DNA from: Bifidobacteriaceae bacterium
Lineage (GTDB): Bacteria; Actinomycetota; Actinomycetes; Actinomycetales; WQXJ01
DNA length: 10,084 bases
Direction of reading: 5' to 3'
Assembly: GCA_031279575.1 (NCBI GenBank)
Contig: JAITIG010000035.1
Coordinates: 1 to 10,084, forward strand
Shown: piece by piece, positions 6,094 to 10,084 of the stretch
Layout of the letters: each line of letters begins with the position of its first letter
Position numbering within the stretch: the stretch's first letter is position 1
The notes under the pieces: model-generated
What the model was told of the DNA's origin: nothing
Seen by the model: only the letters and a program-made list of their open reading frames with translations
Database searches by the model: none
Translations under genes and position numbers: made by a program

Positions 6094-7058
6094 CGTTTCT
6101 CCACCCCCGGGTCGAGGGCGTCGCGCAGGGCGTCGCCAATGAAGTTGAAGCTCATCACCACGGTCAGGATGGCCAAACCGGGGAACACGCCCAGCCACCA
6201 TTTGTCGAAGTGGGAGACGGCGGCGGAGACCATCGAACCCCACTCCGGGGTGGGCGGTTTGGCCCCCAGGCCGAGGAAGGACAACCCGGACAGCAGCAGC
6301 GCCGCCGTGCCGATGTCGAGGCTGGCCAGCACCAGGGTCGGCCCCATGGTGTTGGGCAGGATGTCGACCCGGATGGAGCGGGCGGCCGAGAAGCCGAGCA
6401 GGCGGCCGGAGGAGACGAAGTCGTTGCCGCGCAAGCCCAGCACAATCGAGCGGACCACCCTGGCGTAGGGCGGCCAGGAGACCACCAGCGCGGCCAGCAC
6501 GGCGTTGAACAGCGAGGCGCCCAGGGCGGCCGCGGTCACCATGGCCAGGATCACGGTGGGGAAGGCCAGCACCAGGTCGGTGAAACGCATGATGGCCTCG
6601 TCCACCCAGCGGCCGAAGAAGCCCGCCAGCAGGCCCAGCACCGAGCCGATCAGCATGGACAGGCAGACCAGCAGCAGGGCCAGGCCAATGGTCACCCTGG
6701 CCCCGGCCAAGATGCGCGAGAGCAGGTCGCGGCCTAGCTCGTCGGTGCCGAGGAAGGCCACCTCGCCGGGCGGGGTGAAGCGGGGCAGTTCTTGGGCCAG
6801 CGGGTTGTGCGGCGCGATGGCGGGCCCGATCAGGCAGATCACCAGCCAGGCCAGCGCCACCAGGGCGGCCGCCAGGCCGAGCGGTTGGCGCAGCCCCGGC
6901 GGCACCGCCCGCCACACCCGCCGCGTCAGCGACCGCCGCGCCGGCGCCTCGGCCCGCGGCCGTCCCCCTGGCGGCCCCCCGGCCGGCGCGGGGCCAACGG
7001 GCGGCCCGGCGGGCGGCCCGCCAGCCGGGAGCGGGCCGGGGGGTGGGCGGCGCGTCAT
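6090..7058 (-). CDS. Peptide-type ABC importer permease (DppC/OppC type)
   Basis: This 322-residue protein is one of the two membrane subunits of the importer. After an N-terminal extension (residues 1-60, mainly Pro, Gly, Ala and Arg) comes a first membrane segment at about 62-84. Then come the external region with FLGTDELGRDLLSRIL, a hallmark of this permease group, and several further hydrophobic segments. The cytoplasmic coupling loop, GNDFVSSGRLLGFSAARSI, carries the EAA-type motif. The end, with EWGSMVS and FNFIGDALRDALDP, is typical of DppC. The ATG (7058-7056) overlaps the upstream permease stop as ATGA, which fixes the start; a longer open frame upstream lies inside the other permease gene. 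The extension has no signal-peptide features and should be cytoplasmic. Confidence 0.93.
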   Translation of the reverse strand: MTRRPPPGPLPAGGPPAGPPVGPAPAGGPPGGRPRAEAPARRSLTRRVWRAVPPGLRQPLGLAAALVALAWLVICLIGPAIAPHNPLAQELPRFTPPGEVAFLGTDELGRDLLSRILAGARVTIGLALLLVCLSMLIGSVLGLLAGFFGRWVDEAIMRFTDLVLAFPTVILAMVTAAALGASLFNAVLAALVVSWPPYARVVRSIVLGLRGNDFVSSGRLLGFSAARSIRVDILPNTMGPTLVLASLDIGTAALLLSGLSFLGLGAKPPTPEWGSMVSAAVSHFDKWWLGVFPGLAILTVVMSFNFIGDALRDALDPGVEKR

Positions 7059-8236
7059 CGGCCAACCCTGACTCTTGGGTCGATGAAGCCGTAGGCCAGG
7101 TCCACTATCAGGTTGACGCACAGGTAGACCAAGCCGACCACCAGGCCGACGCCCATCACCGCCAGCAGGTCCAGCTTCGAGGAGGCCTGGTAGGCGTAGG
7201 AGCCGAGCCCCGGCCAGCCGAAGATCGACTCGACCAAGACCGTGCCGCTGAGCAGCGAGCCGAAGGCCAGCCCGACCACGGTCAAAATGGGCACGGCCGC
7301 GCCGCGCAGCACATAGCGGAAGAAAACCGTCCGGCCGGGCAGGCCTTTGGCCTTGGCCGCGCGCACATAGTCCTGGTCCAGCACCTCCAGGATCGAGGTG
7401 CGCGAGAACCGGGTCAGCAAACCCACCGTGTAAAGCGTCAGGACCAGGGTTGGCAGGGCCAGATGGGCGCTGGCGTCGACAAATGTGCGCCATTGGCCGG
7501 CCAGCAGCGCGTCCACGGTGTACATGCCGGTGACTTTGGCCGGCGCCGGCACCCCCGGGGTCAGCCGGCCCGATCCAGGCGCCCAGCCCAGGCGGTAGTA
7601 GAAGATGTAGAAGCACACGATCGCCGTCCAGAAGGTCGGCAGCGAGATCCCCACCAGCGAGACCAGCCGCAGGGTTTGGTCGGTCAGCCGCCCGCGGCGG
7701 TAGGCCGACCACGCCCCAAAGGTGATGCCGATGACGGCGGCGCAGACAATTGCCCCGAAGGCGATCTCCATGGTGGCCGGGACGGCTTTGGCCAGATCGG
7801 CGCTGACCGGCCGGTGCGTCTGCCAGGAGGTTCCCAGGTCAAACCTGACCAGGCGGCCCAGGTAGGCGGCGTATTGCGCGGGGAGGGACTTGTCGAGGCC
7901 GTATTCGGCCCGGAAGCGGGCCACGATCTCTGGGTCGTCCGCCGCCCGCTGGCCCAGCGCCGCCGCCACCGGGTCGCCCGGCACCAGGTTGGTCAGGCAG
8001 AACGTCACCAGAGTCATGCCAAACAGCAGGCCGATGGCGATCACCAGCCGTTTGGCGGTGTAGCGCAGCAGCGCGCTGTGGCGCCCGGCCCCCCGGCGGC
8101 GCCCCGCCCCCCGGCCGGCGCCCGGCCCGGCCGGGCCATCGCCCGCCGGGTCGGGCGGGGTCAGGCCGGACCGGGCCGGGTCTAACTGACTTGGACCAGG
8201 CGGGGCCGGGTCAGGCTGGGCTGAGGCCAGAGACAT
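7055..8236 (-). CDS. Peptide-type ABC importer permease (DppB/OppB type)
   Basis: This 393-residue protein is the first membrane subunit of the importer. The conserved part begins around residue 56 with LLRYTAKRLVIAIGLLFG, the usual N-terminal start of DppB-type permeases, followed by LVPGDPVAAALG. It has a long external region, further membrane segments, the coupling loop DYVRAAKAKGLPGRTVFFRYVLR with the EAA-type motif, and the ending IDLAYGFIDPRVR. Residues 1-55 are an Ala/Pro/Gly/Arg extension not typical of the family. ATG at 8236 is the only canonical start before the conserved part; it overlaps the binding-protein gene by 26 bases and lacks a clear ribosome binding site, so translation may depend on coupling. 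A non-standard start (such as a CTG near 8071) cannot be excluded, and the extension may then be partly untranslated. Confidence 0.9.
   Translation of the reverse strand: MSLASAQPDPAPPGPSQLDPARSGLTPPDPAGDGPAGPGAGRGAGRRRGAGRHSALLRYTAKRLVIAIGLLFGMTLVTFCLTNLVPGDPVAAALGQRAADDPEIVARFRAEYGLDKSLPAQYAAYLGRLVRFDLGTSWQTHRPVSADLAKAVPATMEIAFGAIVCAAVIGITFGAWSAYRRGRLTDQTLRLVSLVGISLPTFWTAIVCFYIFYYRLGWAPGSGRLTPGVPAPAKVTGMYTVDALLAGQWRTFVDASAHLALPTLVLTLYTVGLLTRFSRTSILEVLDQDYVRAAKAKGLPGRTVFFRYVLRGAAVPILTVVGLAFGSLLSGTVLVESIFGWPGLGSYAYQASSKLDLLAVMGVGLVVGLVYLCVNLIVDLAYGFIDPRVRVGR
8124..8159. promoter_or_regulatory. Two GC hairpins near the binding-protein/permease junction
   Basis: GGCCCGGCCGGGCC (8124-8137) is a perfect 14-bp palindrome. 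Next to it CCCGCC (8142-8147) and GGCGGG (8154-8159) can pair around a six-base loop. Both lie 52-87 bases after the binding-protein stop, within the part of the permease gene that codes for the odd N-terminal extension. Such structures often lower expression of the membrane subunits relative to the binding protein, by attenuation or by protecting the upstream mRNA. That role is inferred. Confidence 0.4.
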
Positions 8237-9815
8237 TGATCAGCCAGACCGGGTTGTAGTAGACCCCTGTGACAGTCGGCTGGTAGACCACATTGGAGCC
8301 GGGCTGGATCAGCGGCACAAACGGCCCGTCCGCGTTCATGGCCCTGCCCCACTGCTCGAAGATGGCCTTGCGTTCGGCCAGGTCGCCGGTGGTGTAACCC
8401 TTGCCCACCAGCTCCTCGATGGCGCTGTTGGCGCCGGCCTGCCAGCCGGCCCGCAGGCCCACGGTTTGGCCGGGGCCAAAGGCCAGGTAGTTGGCCGGGT
8501 CCATGTAGTCCGGGTTCCAGTACCACAAGCCGATCTGCTCCTTGCCGTCGCGGTAGGCGTCGACCTCGGTGGCGAACGGCGCCGGCGCCAAGTCGACCTC
8601 GATCCCCACCGCCTGCAGCTGGGCTTGCACCCGCTCCGCCAAGGTGGTCAAGTTCAAGCCGGTCGGGTCGATGTCGTTGGGGAAGGACAAGGTCAGCTTC
8701 TGCCCGGCCACCCCGGCGGCCTCGGCGGCGGCCGCGGCGGCGGCGGCATCGTGCTTCAAGGCCTCTGAGGCGTCCAGCGCGCCCAGGAACACCGAGGGCA
8801 CCAGGCCGCTGGCCTGGGCGGCGCCGCGCCCGGCGATCTCCAGCAGGCTGTCGTAGTCCAGGGCCGCTTTGACCGCTTTGACGAACTCCGGTTTGGCGGT
8901 CACCGGCGAGGCCGCCGCGTCGGAGTTGATCAGCAGGAACACCACCGTGGCGGAAGGCACCGACTCGACCTTGACGCCCTCGGCCAGCGAGTCGATCATG
9001 TCGCCGCTCAGCCCCAGGGCGACTTGCGAGTCGCCGCGCTCAACGTTCATCTTTTGGGTGGCGGGCTCGGTGTTGCGCAGGATGACCGTCTCGTAGGCGG
9101 GCGTCTGCCAGCCGTTGTACTTCGGGTTCTTGACCAGGATGGCCTCAGAGGCGGTGTCGAGCTTGTCCAGCGTGTAGGGCCCGGAGCCGGCCGAGGTGGT
9201 GTTCAAGAACTGCTCGGCCTGGTCCGACTCGTCGGTGGAGCCGCCGTTTTCAAGCACCACCTTGGAGTTCAAGATGCCGCACGAGGGCGTCGCCAAAATA
9301 GCCGGCAGGGCGGGGGAGGGCTCGGCGGTGACCAGCTTCAACGTCATATCGTCGACCTGGCTCACGGTGACGCCGTCGAGCAGGAACGAGGGGTTGCCTT
9401 TGAGGCCTTGGAGGCGTTGGAGCGAGAAGACGGCGTCGGCCGCGGTGACGGCGGCGCCGTCGGAGAAGACGCGGCCCTGGGCCATGGTGAAGGTGAACTC
9501 GGTTTGGTCCGCGTTGGACTCGTAGCTGGCCAGGTCCGGGATCACGGTGGTGGTGTCGTTGTCGGCGAAGGTCAGCAGGGTGTCGTAAAGGGCTTTGACC
9601 AGGATCTGCCCGGTCGGCTCGTACTCCCGGCCGGGGTCTACGGTTTTGATGTCGAAGGTGGTGTCGACCACTATCTGGGCCGTTGAGGCGCCGGCCGCGC
9701 CGCCGGTCGCGCCTCCGCCCGGGGTGTCTGCGCCGCCCGCGCAGGCGGAGGTCAATAGGGCCACGGCGCCGGCCGCGGCGGCCAGCCGCATTGGTAACGT
9801 CTTGCCTGAGGTCAT
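8211..9815 (-). CDS. ABC importer substrate-binding lipoprotein (family 5, DppA/OppA type)
   Basis: This 534-residue extracellular lipoprotein captures the substrate and delivers it to the permease pair. It has a lipoprotein signal peptide: Lys5 and Arg10, a hydrophobic core and the lipobox LLTSAC with Cys25 as the lipidated residue, followed by a Gly/Ala/Thr-rich tether. The mature protein shows family 5 features: TFDIKTVDPG, ILVKALYDTLL, the VFSDGAAVTAADAVFSLQRL motif, and the C-terminal YWNPDYMDPANYL. Length is normal. The start ATG is supported by GAAAGG nine bases upstream. A second Met at residue 9 would also yield a usable signal peptide, so that start is possible but less favoured. 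It is the first gene of the importer operon. Peptides are the likeliest substrates, but this family also binds nickel complexes, sugars and other small molecules. Confidence 0.94.
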   Translation of the reverse strand: MTSGKTLPMRLAAAAGAVALLTSACAGGADTPGGGATGGAAGASTAQIVVDTTFDIKTVDPGREYEPTGQILVKALYDTLLTFADNDTTTVIPDLASYESNADQTEFTFTMAQGRVFSDGAAVTAADAVFSLQRLQGLKGNPSFLLDGVTVSQVDDMTLKLVTAEPSPALPAILATPSCGILNSKVVLENGGSTDESDQAEQFLNTTSAGSGPYTLDKLDTASEAILVKNPKYNGWQTPAYETVILRNTEPATQKMNVERGDSQVALGLSGDMIDSLAEGVKVESVPSATVVFLLINSDAAASPVTAKPEFVKAVKAALDYDSLLEIAGRGAAQASGLVPSVFLGALDASEALKHDAAAAAAAAEAAGVAGQKLTLSFPNDIDPTGLNLTTLAERVQAQLQAVGIEVDLAPAPFATEVDAYRDGKEQIGLWYWNPDYMDPANYLAFGPGQTVGLRAGWQAGANSAIEELVGKGYTTGDLAERKAIFEQWGRAMNADGPFVPLIQPGSNVVYQPTVTGVYYNPVWLINVSGLSPA

Positions 9816-9824
9816 GGTTGTTCG

Positions 9825-9830
9825 CCTTTC
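9825..9830 (-). promoter_or_regulatory. Ribosome binding site of the binding-protein gene
   Basis: Read on the minus strand this is GAAAGG, nine bases before the ATG at 9815. It supports this ATG over the in-frame Met eight codons downstream. Further upstream, TATCCT (minus strand, 9872-9877) resembles a -10 box, but no good -35 lies at the right distance, so no promoter is called. Confidence 0.6.
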
Positions 9831-9931
9831 GGTGGGGGCCGCGTCGAGTTTGGCGGCGAGTTCAAGAGGTCAGGATAGCTTGTCCTTGTGACAGCCCGGA
9901 ATACTCGGGCCGAAACAACCCCGCCCCGCCT

Positions 9932-9999
9932 CCCCGGCGCCGCCCGCCGCGCGGGTCAAACCGCCCCCCGGCGCCGCCCGCCGCGCAGGGCAGGCCGCC
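9932..9999. repeat. Two-copy 34-bp direct repeat
   Basis: Copies at 9932-9965 and 9966-9999 are adjacent. Their first 21 bases are identical (starting CCCCGGCGCCGCCCG), and the last 13 differ at a few sites. A third partial copy begins at 10000 and matches the first 15 bases. It lies in the upstream region of the importer operon; no gene was seen across it. Confidence 0.75.
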
Positions 10000-10006
10000 C
10001 CCCGGC

Positions 10007-10056
10007 GCCGCCCGATGCCGCCCGCGGCCGCCCGATGCCGCCCGATGCCGCCCGCT
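10007..10056. repeat. 10-bp tandem repeat with G-quadruplex potential on the minus strand
   Basis: Five units of GCCGCCCGNN follow one another (NN is AT, CG, AT, AT, CT), with a degenerate sixth after. A 10-base period does not keep a reading frame, so this is probably non-coding. On the minus strand GGG recurs every ten bases with seven-base loops, which fits the G3N1-7 quadruplex pattern. The repeat is about 190 to 240 bases upstream of the binding-protein start and may continue past the window edge. Confidence 0.75.
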
Positions 10057-10084
10057 GCCGCCGCCGGCGCCGCGCGCCGCCTGC

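Noticed and set aside
7043..8185. Long open frame on the plus strand opposite the permease
   Set aside because: It is His/Gln/Gly-rich with no motif and lies fully antisense to a clear permease.
9881..9893. TGTC-N5-GACA dyad upstream of the binding-protein gene
   Set aside because: Four-base arms are too short to support an operator without other copies.

Overview
The window is very GC-rich DNA with GTG and TTG starts, tightly packed genes and protein families typical of Actinomycetota. The cell-wall-anchor tail, the lipoprotein solute-binding protein and the Ala/Pro/Gly-rich linkers fit a Gram-positive high-GC bacterium. Genus cannot be decided from this sequence.

Layout. (1) Positions 1-482, minus strand: the N-terminal part of a C5-cytosine DNA methyltransferase that runs off the left edge. 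(2) Positions 483-727: a divergent intergenic region containing a perfect 16-bp GC palindrome and a second small hairpin just before a ribosome binding site. (3) Positions 728-3344, plus strand: a two-gene unit. The first gene encodes a secreted protein with one cohesin-like domain, a flexible Ala/Ser/Pro/Gly linker and an LPxTG-like (LPVSG) wall-anchor tail. The second encodes a secreted amidase-signature hydrolase with a two-repeat dockerin domain between its signal peptide and its catalytic domain. (4) Positions 3353-3373: a near-perfect GC hairpin between converging genes. (5) Positions 3380-4150, minus strand: an SGNH/GDSL-type hydrolase. (6) Positions 4289-9815, minus strand: a complete peptide-type (Dpp/Opp family) ABC importer operon in the order binding protein, permease, permease, ATPase, ATPase. 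The last four genes are linked by 4-base ATGA/GTGA overlaps. (7) Positions 9932-10056: GC-rich tandem repeats (34-bp and 10-bp units) upstream of the importer operon. On the operon's coding strand these give evenly spaced G-triplets.

The most interesting system is the cohesin/dockerin pair. The sequence shows a wall-anchored receptor protein and, 43 bases downstream on the same strand, an enzyme carrying the matching type of docking module. The simplest model is a minimal two-component surface-display system: the sorted cohesin protein captures the secreted amidase by a calcium-dependent cohesin-dockerin interaction. This resembles a one-enzyme, non-cellulosomal version of a cellulosome, with an amidase as cargo instead of a glycoside hydrolase. 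The binding is inferred, not shown. The amidase might supply small amide or peptide products to the nearby importer, but that link rests only on proximity.
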